DNA of 7,606 nucleotides from Clostridia bacterium (GTDB lineage: Bacteria; Bacillota_A; Clostridia; Oscillospirales; Acutalibacteraceae). Below are positions 1 through 7,200 of this stretch, one piece after another. How positions within the stretch are numbered: the first letter of the stretch is position 1; each line of letters begins with the position of its first letter. The notes beneath the pieces were generated by a model that was not told where the DNA came from, made no database searches, and worked only from the letters and a program-made list of their open reading frames with translations. A program made the translations under genes and the position numbers. The DNA is taken from the NCBI GenBank assembly GCA_024699005.1, contig JAILQN010000183.1:1-7606 (forward strand). Direction: 5' to 3'.

Positions 1-1322
1 AGTGAGGAGTGCGGAGAGAGGAGAGAGGAATTGTCAGGAGCCGATAGTATTATCTTTATATCTCCTGTGTCTCTCGAAAAAACATATTCACCGCTTATAA
101 GACCGTTTACGCGTATCTCATTTCCGTTATCAGTCACGCACGTCAGCGGATACAGAGCGAACCCCGCGGAGGCGATACAGGCGCAGCAGCCGAAATGTGA
201 GCCGTCGGCAAACCGTTTGAAGCCTCCGATCCCGCGGGCGCGTCTTCCGTCGCAGAGTGGGGAGTAGCTGTCAAATACCATTCCCGGCAGGAACGTTTTA
301 AGTTCGCCGCTGTATTGTTCATAGCCGTTTATATTGAGCGCTCCGGCAAGGGCGTTCAGCGCGCTTTTGCGTAGCGCGTCGAAAAGCTTTTTTTCACCGG
401 TCGCAAAGAAAAGCCGGGCAAGCAGGCGCATAAGCGTCACAGTGACGCACGTCTCCTGCATGATCTTATCGCTCGGGAGCGTCTGGCGGATCGTTGAATT
501 GTCAAACAGCTCGTGAGTGCATCCGCAGGAGCCGATGGCCGTGTAATCGGTTTCAAGGATACTGTGTGCGAAACTGACGACGGCGTCCAGACAGTATTTT
601 TCTCCCGTCAGTTCGTAATAAGCAAGAACGCCCTCGAAAAAGCTTATGATCTCGTAGGCTTTCTGCACCGGGAATTCAAACGGCGCTTTGCCGTCAAATA
701 CGCAGTCGATCAGGTTTCCGTCGCTGCAGCCTCCCGTTTTCAGGATATATTCCCCGAACTCAAGATATTTTCTGTTTCCCGTGTCTTTGTAAAGGCGCAG
801 GAACGGTTCGAGGATGCTCGCGGAGTTCACGCTGCCCCAGATAAGCCCGGTGTCGAGGATGTTTATCTTTCCTTCTCCGATCCTGTCGGCAATATAGTCG
901 GCGTGAGCTGTCAGAGCGTCCGTTATGCGGTTTTTCAATGATTCGTCAGCGCAGATGTCACAGAAGTGCTGAAGCCCCGTCATAACGTATTTCCTCGCCC
1001 AGACATCCCAGCCGTAGAACTCTTTTTCCTCACTGTATGCGCTGATTCTGCCGCTCCGTTCCTGTCTGGCGAGCAGACCTTCGACAGCCCGGGTGAGGGT
1101 TGAATATAACTCGCCGGAGCGGGTGACCTTCCATACAAGGCAGGCGCCCCGCATCATCTTTCCCCAGTATTCCCCGCGCCAGCCGCGGTCATGATCGTCG
1201 ATCGAAGAAGAAAAAACGTCGACGCAACGCTTCCACAGACCGGCGTCCAGAAGCTGCCGCTTCATAATGATATCGAGATAGTCGGCAAAAACGCCGTTGA
1301 TTTTCAAGCTGTCGGCAAACAT
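1..1322 (-). CDS. GH127/DUF1680 family glycoside hydrolase, beta-L-arabinofuranosidase-like (C-terminus beyond window)
   Basis: The frame is open from an ATG at 1322 to the left edge without a stop, giving 440 visible residues; the family is usually about 600-650 aa, so the C-terminal beta domain is cut off. The start follows AAGGAGA (1335-1329) at 7 nt. Seen: an alpha-barrel-like N-terminal part with WRGEYWGKMMRGA (about 48-60) and GWDVWARKYVMTGL (104-117). Then comes the family signature: GSCGCTHELF (264-273), LP then QETC (282-292) and HFGCCAC (376-382). In characterised GH127 enzymes a Glu, a Glu-x-Cys and a Cys-Cys pair form the Zn-cysteine active site. The matching residues here are E271 (acid/base), E290, C292, C379 and C380, all present. 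No signal peptide is visible, so a cytoplasmic enzyme removing L-arabinofuranose from imported oligosaccharides is inferred. GH146 or another DUF1680 subfamily with a different substrate is possible. It is divergent from araM. Confidence 0.85.
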   Translation of the reverse strand, partial: MFADSLKINGVFADYLDIIMKRQLLDAGLWKRCVDVFSSSIDDHDRGWRGEYWGKMMRGACLVWKVTRSGELYSTLTRAVEGLLARQERSGRISAYSEEKEFYGWDVWARKYVMTGLQHFCDICADESLKNRITDALTAHADYIADRIGEGKINILDTGLIWGSVNSASILEPFLRLYKDTGNRKYLEFGEYILKTGGCSDGNLIDCVFDGKAPFEFPVQKAYEIISFFEGVLAYYELTGEKYCLDAVVSFAHSILETDYTAIGSCGCTHELFDNSTIRQTLPSDKIMQETCVTVTLMRLLARLFFATGEKKLFDALRKSALNALAGALNINGYEQYSGELKTFLPGMVFDSYSPLCDGRRARGIGGFKRFADGSHFGCCACIASAGFALYPLTCVTDNGNEIRVNGLISGEYVFSRDTGDIKIILSAPDNSSLLSPHSS

Positions 1323-1328
1323 GGTCCG

Positions 1329-1335
1329 TCTCCTT
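1329..1335 (-). promoter_or_regulatory. Ribosome binding site of the GH127 gene
   Basis: Read on the minus strand, this is AAGGAGA, 7 nt before the ATG at 1322. No other in-frame ATG nearby has such a site, which fixes the start of the GH127 gene. Confidence 0.8.
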
Positions 1336-1375
1336 TTTCGCGCTGCGTTTATTGATACGCAATATTCAATTTGCA

Positions 1376-1403
1376 ATTATATTGATTTACTGAAAAAAAT
1401 CAA
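1376..1403 (-). promoter_or_regulatory. Sigma-A-like promoter for the GH127 gene
   Basis: Minus-strand TTGATT (1403-1398), 16-nt spacer, then consensus TATAAT (1381-1376). Transcription would start near 1369, leaving a leader of about 47 nt with the AAGGAGA site. The -35 and spacer lie within the 1381-1404 inverted repeat, so a repressor binding there would block polymerase. Predicted from sequence only. Confidence 0.65.
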
Positions 1404-1404
1404 T
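1381..1404. repeat. Perfect 8-bp inverted repeat, candidate operator of the GH127 promoter
   Basis: ATTGATTT (1381-1388) and AAATCAAT (1397-1404) are exact inverted copies separated by 8 nt. The repeat covers the -35 and the spacer of the leftward promoter and touches the last base of its -10. This placement is typical of an operator; the binding protein is not encoded in the window. AT-rich composition could give such a repeat by chance. Confidence 0.45.
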
Positions 1405-1429
1405 AACCATATTTTACACAGCACGCAAA

Positions 1430-1459
1430 GCGCAATACGCAGAACATTTTATATTGCGC
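1430..1459. repeat. Perfect 8-bp inverted repeat, candidate operator of the araM promoter
   Basis: GCGCAATA (1430-1437) and TATTGCGC (1452-1459) are exact inverted copies with a 14-nt spacer, so the half-site centres are 22 bp apart, about two helical turns. The right arm contains the whole -35 (TTGCGC) of the araM promoter. The core GCAATA recurs at 1359-1364 in the leader of the GH127 gene. A dimeric regulator controlling araM is inferred. Confidence 0.45.
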
Positions 1460-1482
1460 CTTATTAAAACTCGTGATACAAT
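1454..1482 (+). promoter_or_regulatory. Extended -10 promoter for araM
   Basis: TTGCGC (1454-1459), 17-nt spacer, then TACAAT (1477-1482), preceded by TG one base upstream (TGATACAAT), which is an extended -10. Transcription would start near 1489, giving a leader of about 26 nt. The -35 coincides with the right arm of the inverted repeat at 1430-1459. Confidence 0.7.
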
Positions 1483-1502
1483 ACAGACAGATATCGGTTA
1501 AA

Positions 1503-1506
1503 GGAG
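1503..1506 (+). promoter_or_regulatory. Ribosome binding site deciding the araM start
   Basis: AAAGGAG ends at 1506. The ATG at 1515 is 8 nt away, a normal distance. The ATG at 1509 is only 2 nt away. The ATG at 1473 lies inside the promoter, upstream of the predicted transcription start. The start is therefore 1515. Confidence 0.8.
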
Positions 1507-1514
1507 CGATGTTT

Positions 1515-2855
1515 ATGTCCGCATATTCCGTTGAAGAACTAATCCGCCGTCCGGCTTTTTGCTGCGGCTGCGGCAAAATCCATACCGCCCACCTGAAGGA
1601 CGCCGTTATCGGCGCCGGCGCCGTCTGCGAGACTGCCGCCATGCTCAGAAAGCACGGCGGGACGAAAGCATATATTCTCGCGGACGAAAACACCTTCGCC
1701 GCGGCGGGGGAGCGGGTGATTTCGAATCTTGATAAAAACGGCGTACGGTGGTCGCTGCATCTTTACGGGAGCGAACGGGCGGAGCCTGACGAAAAGATGA
1801 TCGGGTCCGCCGTCCTGCATTTCGATCACAGTTGCGACTCCGTGATGGCGATAGGCAGCGGTGTGCTGAACGATACGGCCAAGATCGTATCGAAGCTCAC
1901 CGGTCTGCCGCTGGTGACCGTTGCGACCGCTCCATCCATGGACGGTTTCGCATCTTCCACTTCCTCCGTCGTACGCGACGGGCTGAAGGTTTCGGTTGAT
2001 TCCTCCTGCCCGGTCGCGGTTATCGGCGATACGGATATCCTGTGCGCCTCGCCCATGCATATGATGCTTTCGGGCCTCGGCGACATGCTGGCGAAATACG
2101 TGAGTATATGCGAGTGGCGAATAGGCAACCTTGTGACGGGCGAGTATTATTGCGGGGAAGTTGCCGCGATGGTCCGCGCCGCGCTGAAAGCCTGCGTTGA
2201 TAACGCCGACGGTCTGCTCTCCCGCGATCCCGTTGCGGTCGGCGCGGTCATGGAGGGCCTGGTGCTCTCGGGCATTGCGGCAGACTGGGCGGGCGTGAGC
2301 CGTCCGGTCTCCGGCGTGGAGCATTATTTCTCTCACATATGGGATATGCGGGCGCTGGAATTCGGCGCGCCTTTCGATCTGCACGGCATACAGTGCGGCG
2401 TCGGCACGCTGTACGCTCTGCGCGGTTATGAAGCTCTGAAAAAAATGACTCCGGACGCATCGCTTGCAAAAAAAAGGTTCGCGGCTTTTGACCGCGAACG
2501 GTGGGAAAATGAAATGAGAGACTTCCTCGGCGGAGCTGCGGAACCGATGATCGCAGCGGCGAAAAACTCGGCGAGGTACGATCCGGCGGCTCATGAAGCG
2601 AGGCTTTCCGCGATCTGCTCAAAGTGGGACGGGATACTTGACGTAATTGAACGGGAACTGCCGTCCGCCGTCTGGCTGGAGGACCTTCTGCGCAGCCTCG
2701 GCGCGCCCTGCTCGCCGGCGGAGTTCGGGCTCTCCGACGATATAATCGGGCCGACTTTCCGTTTTACAAAAGATATCCGCGATAAATATATACTGTCCGC
2801 ACTCGCCTGGGATATGGGAGTGTCGGAGGAGATCGCGGAAGCTGTTTGTACGTGA
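1515..2855 (+). CDS. araM: sn-glycerol-1-phosphate dehydrogenase, AraM/EgsA family
   Basis: A 446-aa cytoplasmic enzyme, predicted to reduce dihydroxyacetone phosphate with NAD(P)H to sn-glycerol 1-phosphate. It belongs to the metal-dependent iron-alcohol-dehydrogenase/glycerol dehydrogenase superfamily. Residues counted from the 1515 start: dinucleotide-binding GSGVLND (114-120); the hallmark TAPSMDGFASSTSSV (138-152), whose D143 matches the substrate-binding Asp of glycerol dehydrogenase; GLGDMLAKY (187-195) with D190; GVEHYFSH (267-274) with H270; and LHGIQCG (289-295) with H290. By analogy with glycerol dehydrogenase, D190, H270 and H290 are the metal ligands (Ni or Zn), and all are present. 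It is longer than Bacillus AraM (394 aa as I recall) because of a C-terminal helical part. It has its own extended -10 promoter, is divergent from the arabinofuranosidase-like gene and convergent with the 420-aa gene. The family was named from the B. subtilis arabinose operon, which fits the neighbour. Function is secure at family level. Confidence 0.93.
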   Translation: MSAYSVEELIRRPAFCCGCGKIHTAHLKDAVIGAGAVCETAAMLRKHGGTKAYILADENTFAAAGERVISNLDKNGVRWSLHLYGSERAEPDEKMIGSAVLHFDHSCDSVMAIGSGVLNDTAKIVSKLTGLPLVTVATAPSMDGFASSTSSVVRDGLKVSVDSSCPVAVIGDTDILCASPMHMMLSGLGDMLAKYVSICEWRIGNLVTGEYYCGEVAAMVRAALKACVDNADGLLSRDPVAVGAVMEGLVLSGIAADWAGVSRPVSGVEHYFSHIWDMRALEFGAPFDLHGIQCGVGTLYALRGYEALKKMTPDASLAKKRFAAFDRERWENEMRDFLGGAAEPMIAAAKNSARYDPAAHEARLSAICSKWDGILDVIERELPSAVWLEDLLRSLGAPCSPAEFGLSDDIIGPTFRFTKDIRDKYILSALAWDMGVSEEIAEAVCT

Positions 2856-2873
2856 TCTACCTGATCATTTTTT
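2853..2873 (+). terminator. Weak intrinsic terminator of araM
   Basis: TGATC (2853-2857, starting with the stop codon) pairs with GATCA (2863-2867) around a 5-nt loop, and TTTTTT follows at 2868-2873. The stem is short and AT-rich, so termination may be inefficient and araM transcripts may run into the convergent gene. Confidence 0.4.
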
Positions 2874-2874
2874 G

Positions 2875-2911
2875 AAAAAATCCGGGTTTTTATGCGGCGT
2901 TCCCGCCCGGA
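2875..2911 (-). terminator. Intrinsic terminator of the 420-aa exported protein gene
   Basis: On the minus strand TCCGGG (2911-2906) pairs with CCCGGA (2886-2881), directly followed by TTTTTT (2880-2875). The 6-bp stem is GC-rich and the 19-nt loop contains the TAA stop (2892-2890). It overlaps no part of the araM hairpin, but the two T-runs are adjacent (2868-2873 and 2875-2880), making a compact convergent terminator region. Confidence 0.55.
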
Positions 2912-4152
2912 GCGCGGAACAGTGTGCCGACCTTTTCCGCCGCGGAACGGAACAGCTCCGCGATATCCTCAAAGAAAACCGCGATACGCGCCTTCACGAA
3001 CACGGGGCGCCGCAGAAGAAAGCTTCTGTATTCCTCCGCATCCGGAACCCTTCCGTGTTCTTCCGCAAATTTCTCAACGTATTCTTTCCCGTCCGCGATC
3101 ACCGTCTTAAGCTCCCGGTAAAGCCGCGTTTTGTTTCCGTCGGAATCGATCAGCCAGAACCCTCTTGACCTGCCGTCCTCCAGCTTTTCGTTGCAGTACA
3201 TTTCCCAATACAGACAGAACCCCACGTCGCACTGCAGAAATTTCGCCAGCATCCTGATATTTGCCTCGCAGTGGCGGCGGTCGTTGAAATCATACCGCGA
3301 GGCGGGGATCGCCGCTTCGCCGATGAACACGCGCGGACCGGGAACGCCGCTCTTCTCCGGCAGATTCTCATAAATATAATCGATCGTCTTCCGGATAGTC
3401 CGGGTGGACTTGTTCAGCGAATCGTAAGCGGAATAGGATACGTAATCCACGTCCGTATACGGCAGAACGCGGTTGACCACCCGGTCGTATCCTTTATCCA
3501 ACGCGTCAAAAGGGCGGTTCAGTTCCAGATAGTTCCATACGCAGACGTCATTGTGGGGCGTATCGCGTTTTGCGTCGTCCACGGCGCGCTGACGGTTTTT
3601 GATCCATTCGGCCATTCCCTCGGTTATCGCGTCGTCGACCTTCTCCAGATCGCCGTTATATCCGCCGAGATAATACCAGTCGCCTTCCCAATGGCCTATG
3701 AAAAACTGTTTTCCCGTGCCGTTATAGGTCCGCAGCAGTTTTTGCGTAAAAGCATAGATCGCGTCGTAATCGGCGCGCGCTTCCGCCTCGCTGTAGCCGT
3801 CCCTGAAATACGCTTCCGAGCGGTACCACATGAAAACATAATCGAAATCACGCCCTTCGAGCACCCGGTCGACAAGCCCGTCGTCGCTGCCTGCGTTGAA
3901 CTTGATCATATTGGAGCCCCATGCGACGATTGCATCCGAAAGCTCGATCAGGGGATCCTTCTCCGTGAACTGATAACCTGGCGCAAACGCGTTGGTCCCG
4001 ATCACGTAGTTGTATCGATCGATCTCCTGCCGCAGCGCGTCGCTCAAGGAGCTTTCGGCGGCGGAAGAACCTTTACACAGCGCAGCAGACGCAGTCATCG
4101 GCAATGACGTCAGGATCACCGATATGAGTATCCATGAAACGATTTTTTTCAT
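2890..4152 (-). CDS. Exported TIM-barrel-like protein, putative glycoside hydrolase of unknown family
   Basis: A 420-aa protein. MKK, a hydrophobic stretch (about 4-19) and ASA (21-23) form a classical signal peptide with likely cleavage after A23, so it is exported. The body looks like a TIM barrel: DYVFMWYRSE (104-113), FFIGHWEGDW (150-159), AEWIKNRQRAV (181-191), VCVWNYLELN (203-212), VDYVSYSAYD (235-244), RVFIGEAAIP (274-283) and GFCLYWEMY (311-319). By analogy with clan GH-A, E210 and E279 are candidate acid/base and nucleophile, with W316 on the last strand; E156 is an alternative acid. I recognise the WEGDW / W-x3-RQ / VSYSxYD / GE pattern only as an uncharacterised barrel family, so substrate and activity are unknown. 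A charged, helical tail (about 345-420) follows the barrel, ending in an amphipathic stretch. The gene lies 124 nt downstream of the giant exported enzyme on the same strand, and shared transcription and shared polysaccharide are inferred. Confidence 0.8.
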   Translation of the reverse strand: MKKIVSWILISVILTSLPMTASAALCKGSSAAESSLSDALRQEIDRYNYVIGTNAFAPGYQFTEKDPLIELSDAIVAWGSNMIKFNAGSDDGLVDRVLEGRDFDYVFMWYRSEAYFRDGYSEAEARADYDAIYAFTQKLLRTYNGTGKQFFIGHWEGDWYYLGGYNGDLEKVDDAITEGMAEWIKNRQRAVDDAKRDTPHNDVCVWNYLELNRPFDALDKGYDRVVNRVLPYTDVDYVSYSAYDSLNKSTRTIRKTIDYIYENLPEKSGVPGPRVFIGEAAIPASRYDFNDRRHCEANIRMLAKFLQCDVGFCLYWEMYCNEKLEDGRSRGFWLIDSDGNKTRLYRELKTVIADGKEYVEKFAEEHGRVPDAEEYRSFLLRRPVFVKARIAVFFEDIAELFRSAAEKVGTLFRAPGGNAA

Positions 4153-4160
4153 CGTGAGGT

Positions 4161-4166
4161 CTCCTT
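4161..4166 (-). promoter_or_regulatory. Ribosome binding site of the 420-aa exported protein gene
   Basis: AAGGAG on the minus strand (4166-4161), 8 nt before the ATG at 4152. It supports this start, which also gives a complete signal peptide. Confidence 0.85.
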
Positions 4167-4216
4167 ATATTTCATGAGGTTCTCCGTCAGAGCAAAAATC
4201 AGCATTTCCCCACGCG

Positions 4217-4248
4217 ACTGACCGTTTCCACGGTCGGTTTCATTTTTT
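4217..4248. terminator. Hairpin between the two exported-protein genes; terminator-like only when read rightward
   Basis: Bases 4217-4225 and 4230-4238 form a 9-bp stem (one G-U pair at 4219/4236 on the plus strand) with a 4-nt loop. On the plus strand TTCA and TTTTTT (4243-4248) follow, as in an intrinsic terminator, yet no plus-strand gene ends nearby. On the minus strand, where both neighbours are transcribed, the loop reads GGAA (a GNRA tetraloop), one A-C mismatch appears and no T-run follows directly. In the sense direction it may instead stabilise or process the mRNA. The rest of the 124-nt gap shows no convincing promoter. Confidence 0.4.
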
Positions 4249-4276
4249 CAGGCGAAAGGGAAAACGGGACCGCGTT

Positions 4277-7200
4277 TCAGTACATCAGATCGAAGCTGAC
4301 GCCGCCTTCCGCCGGCGCAGGCGAGGTCTCGCCGTAGAACCTCCTGGCGGATCTTTCGAAGAGCAGGGTGACGTCGGAATCCGTGATTTCGGCGTTGCGG
4401 AACGTGACGGTCACGGAACAATCCGGGAGATAAAGCTGGTTTTTAAGGACGTACCTGTATTCCGTCTCCTCCCCGGTCACTTCGAACGAATACGAGGCGG
4501 CGGGGATCTCGCAGTCTCCGTTCCAGACCCTGACGGTCAGCGTGCCGGGTCCGGATGAACAGGGACGCGCCTTTATGCGGACGTCGACCGTGTCTCCGTA
4601 CTGGATCCCGCTCATCGCTTTGCCCTTCGCGTTCGTCCTGCCCGTGACGGAATATCTGATCCTGCCGGTGCCGGAAGCCTTGTCATGCCCGGCGATATCC
4701 ACAGGGACGACCTGCGCGTGGAAGGGCTGCAGATAGACGGTTCCCTCGAAGGAGCCGTCGGCGTTCACGGATTTGAGCAGCCCCGCGCTGCTCTTTTCTG
4801 AGCCGATCTCGACCACGTCGAACGCCGTATCGCCGCTCACGTAAGCCGCGGCGTTTCCTGTCCCGCCGGAGGACGCGCTGCGGGGTATCTTTTCCTTCTG
4901 CAGGCGATCGACGGCGTACTGCTCGTTCGCGTCCATCTTCTCTCCGCCGTCGGCGCCGCCCGCCCAGCTCATCACGTGAGTGAACATCGCGCCGTTGTTG
5001 AACAGATACTTCAGCTGGTTGTACGCCTCGAATTTATTCGTGTTCATCGCGCTGTACTCGCCGAGGGTTATGTTTGCGTGTCCTGATTTTTTCGCAAGAG
5101 CCAGGAACGAGTCTTTGTCCCTGAACCAGGTGAAATAACGCGTTCCGCCGTAACCCGTGCCGTCCGCCAGCACGACGTCGATCGGCGAGATCCTGGTGTC
5201 GGCTTCTCCAAGGAAGCCGGCGACGGCGTCGCCCTCCGGGATCTGATGCGCCTTGATCAGTTCCGGCGGGAACCCCGCCAGCAGCGCCTCGCGGTAGGCC
5301 TCGACGATCCTCTGACTGACTATCGTGCGGTTATAGATTACCCACTGATTGAAATATTCGTTGGCAGCCGAGGAAGAAGACGGGTATCTGTCCCAGTCGC
5401 CGCGTCCCGCGTTTCTCGGCGCGTCAAGCGCGGCGAAATCCGCGAAGCCGGTGCCGAATCTCCGGTTCACGTTCTCTATCGTGCCGAAAAGATCCTCCAT
5501 ATAGATCCGGAACCCCGCGATCATATGGGGATTGTAGTCGCCGACGGAGCCGTCGCCGGAATCTATCTCATGCTCATGCACGGGAGAGACCGCGGCGGTA
5601 TACTCCGGCGCGTCACGGTAGAGGACCGCGAGGTCCTGAAGATAAGTGCGCCGCGTCCAGTAGTTGAAGCGGTCCATCGCCTCGATATACGGCGCGTAGG
5701 TGCCGTTGAAATAAGACGAGCCGAGTTCGACGTAATCCGTGCGCTCGTTGTTCTTTGTCAGCACGGCGTAACCGTTGAGCCCGCTGTCGGGATCCACGTA
5801 ATTGATCAGATTCCGCATACCGCCGGTCTGGTTCCAGCGGTGAGTCGCGCACGGCTCCCACATGTTGTACTGAGTGTTGTATTTGCTTCTGACTCCTGCG
5901 TCCGGCGTCATCGTGAACTGAGAGATATCGTTCACACGGATGGACGCCGTATCGCCGGGGGAGGTCCCGTTGTGCGCCGGGGTGCCGAATTCGAGCCGTA
6001 TGTGCCAGAACTGACCGTATTTCACGTAGCCGTCGTTCTGCTTTGCCGCGGTGCTGAAGAACGTGTTTTCCTTTTCACCTACGTTCACCTTTTCACCGGC
6101 GCCGTCCCTGTACGCCGTGACCTCGGAGAAAGCTTTATAAACGTCGTTCGCGTCAGCGGTCGTTATCAGCCCGCCGAATGCGGAGGCAAAAACGCCGTTG
6201 TACCGCGCAAGATCGATCGGGAGCTCCGCGAGCTTACCGTCTTTGTATTCATAGGCAAGCACGTTGCCCTCGGAGCAGATCAGAAGAGAATCCGTCGTAT
6301 CCGATACTCTGTCGGATGAGAGCAGAACGTTCGCAAACAGCTTCACGGGCAGCGGCTCCGCGCGAAGCAGACTGCCGTCGGCAGCCGAGAAGAATTCCAC
6401 CGCGCGGTCTTCGGCTTTACCGTTTCTGCTTGTCACCGCGAAAACGGTCTCCCCGCCGAAAAACGCTCCGGCCGCGATCGCGTATGGCGCCTTCCCCGAG
6501 GGGGCCAGCGCGAACAGGAACGTGCCGTTCGCGTCAAAGCATTTGAGCCGGTCGACGTTTTTTGCCCGGTACGGCGCGGTGAGGATCCGGAACGAGTCTC
6601 CGGAACGCGCGGCCGCCACCTGTACGCCGCCGCGGACGGAAGAGTCATACGCGCTGAACTGCGTATGAAGCGTCTGATATTGGTCGAAAACCCGCACGAC
6701 CGTATAATTATCTTTGTCTTCGCCCTGCCCGGCGACTATGGCGGGACCGAGCGCCACCTTCGCCTCCACGCCCTGCTTCGCGTAAGCGGAGACGTTGGCG
6801 TTGATATCAAGAGCCGGATAGGTGTAGGCGGTGACGGTACGCTCATCGTTTTGGTACACGTTCGGCAGCAGAACGAACATGTTTTTTGAGTAATCTGCGG
6901 CTTTTTCCTCAGACAGGAAGAGCTTTTCGGCCTCTTCTGCGATATAATATCCGCGCGTCGGATCGAAAGCTTCGCCGAGGGAGAAGAAAACCAGTCCGGA
7001 ATCGGTGTAATACACCGTGAGCCCGAGCATCCGCGCGAAGTCCTTCACGTTGACGCATCCGCCGGTTTCGGCAAGATATTCTATTTCGGCGGGCTCCGCC
7101 TCCCCGGGCTTCAGGAACGCCCGTCCGTCTTTCACGGAAATAACGTTCCCGCCGGCGGACAGCTCCGCGCCGTTCTCCGTTCCGGACAGACCGCACCCGA

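Noticed and set aside
513..941. Plus-strand open frame (142 codons) in the left part
   Set aside because: It lies antisense within the GH127 gene, whose minus-strand frame carries all family catalytic residues.
1473..1514. Upstream ATGs at 1473 and 1509 as araM starts
   Set aside because: 1473 lies inside the promoter and has no ribosome binding site; 1509 is only 2 nt from GGAG. The ATG at 1515 has proper 8-nt spacing.
1539..2594. Long minus-strand open frame (351 codons) opposite araM
   Set aside because: It is a shadow of araM: the translation is rich in Arg, His and Ala without domain patterns, while the plus-strand frame has every AraM motif.
3271..4107. Plus-strand open frame (278 codons) opposite the 420-aa gene
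   Set aside because: No ribosome binding site or recognisable motifs, and the minus-strand gene has a signal peptide, a ribosome binding site and barrel motifs.
4167..4200. Promoter for the 420-aa gene (TATAAG near 4166-4171 on the minus strand)
   Set aside because: It overlaps the ribosome binding site, so transcription would start at or after the start codon region, and no -35 lies at 16-18 nt.
5246..6319. Long plus-strand open frame (357 codons) opposite the giant enzyme
   Set aside because: It has Arg/Val-rich low-information translation, and it lies opposite the continuous 1109-codon frame with recognisable domains.
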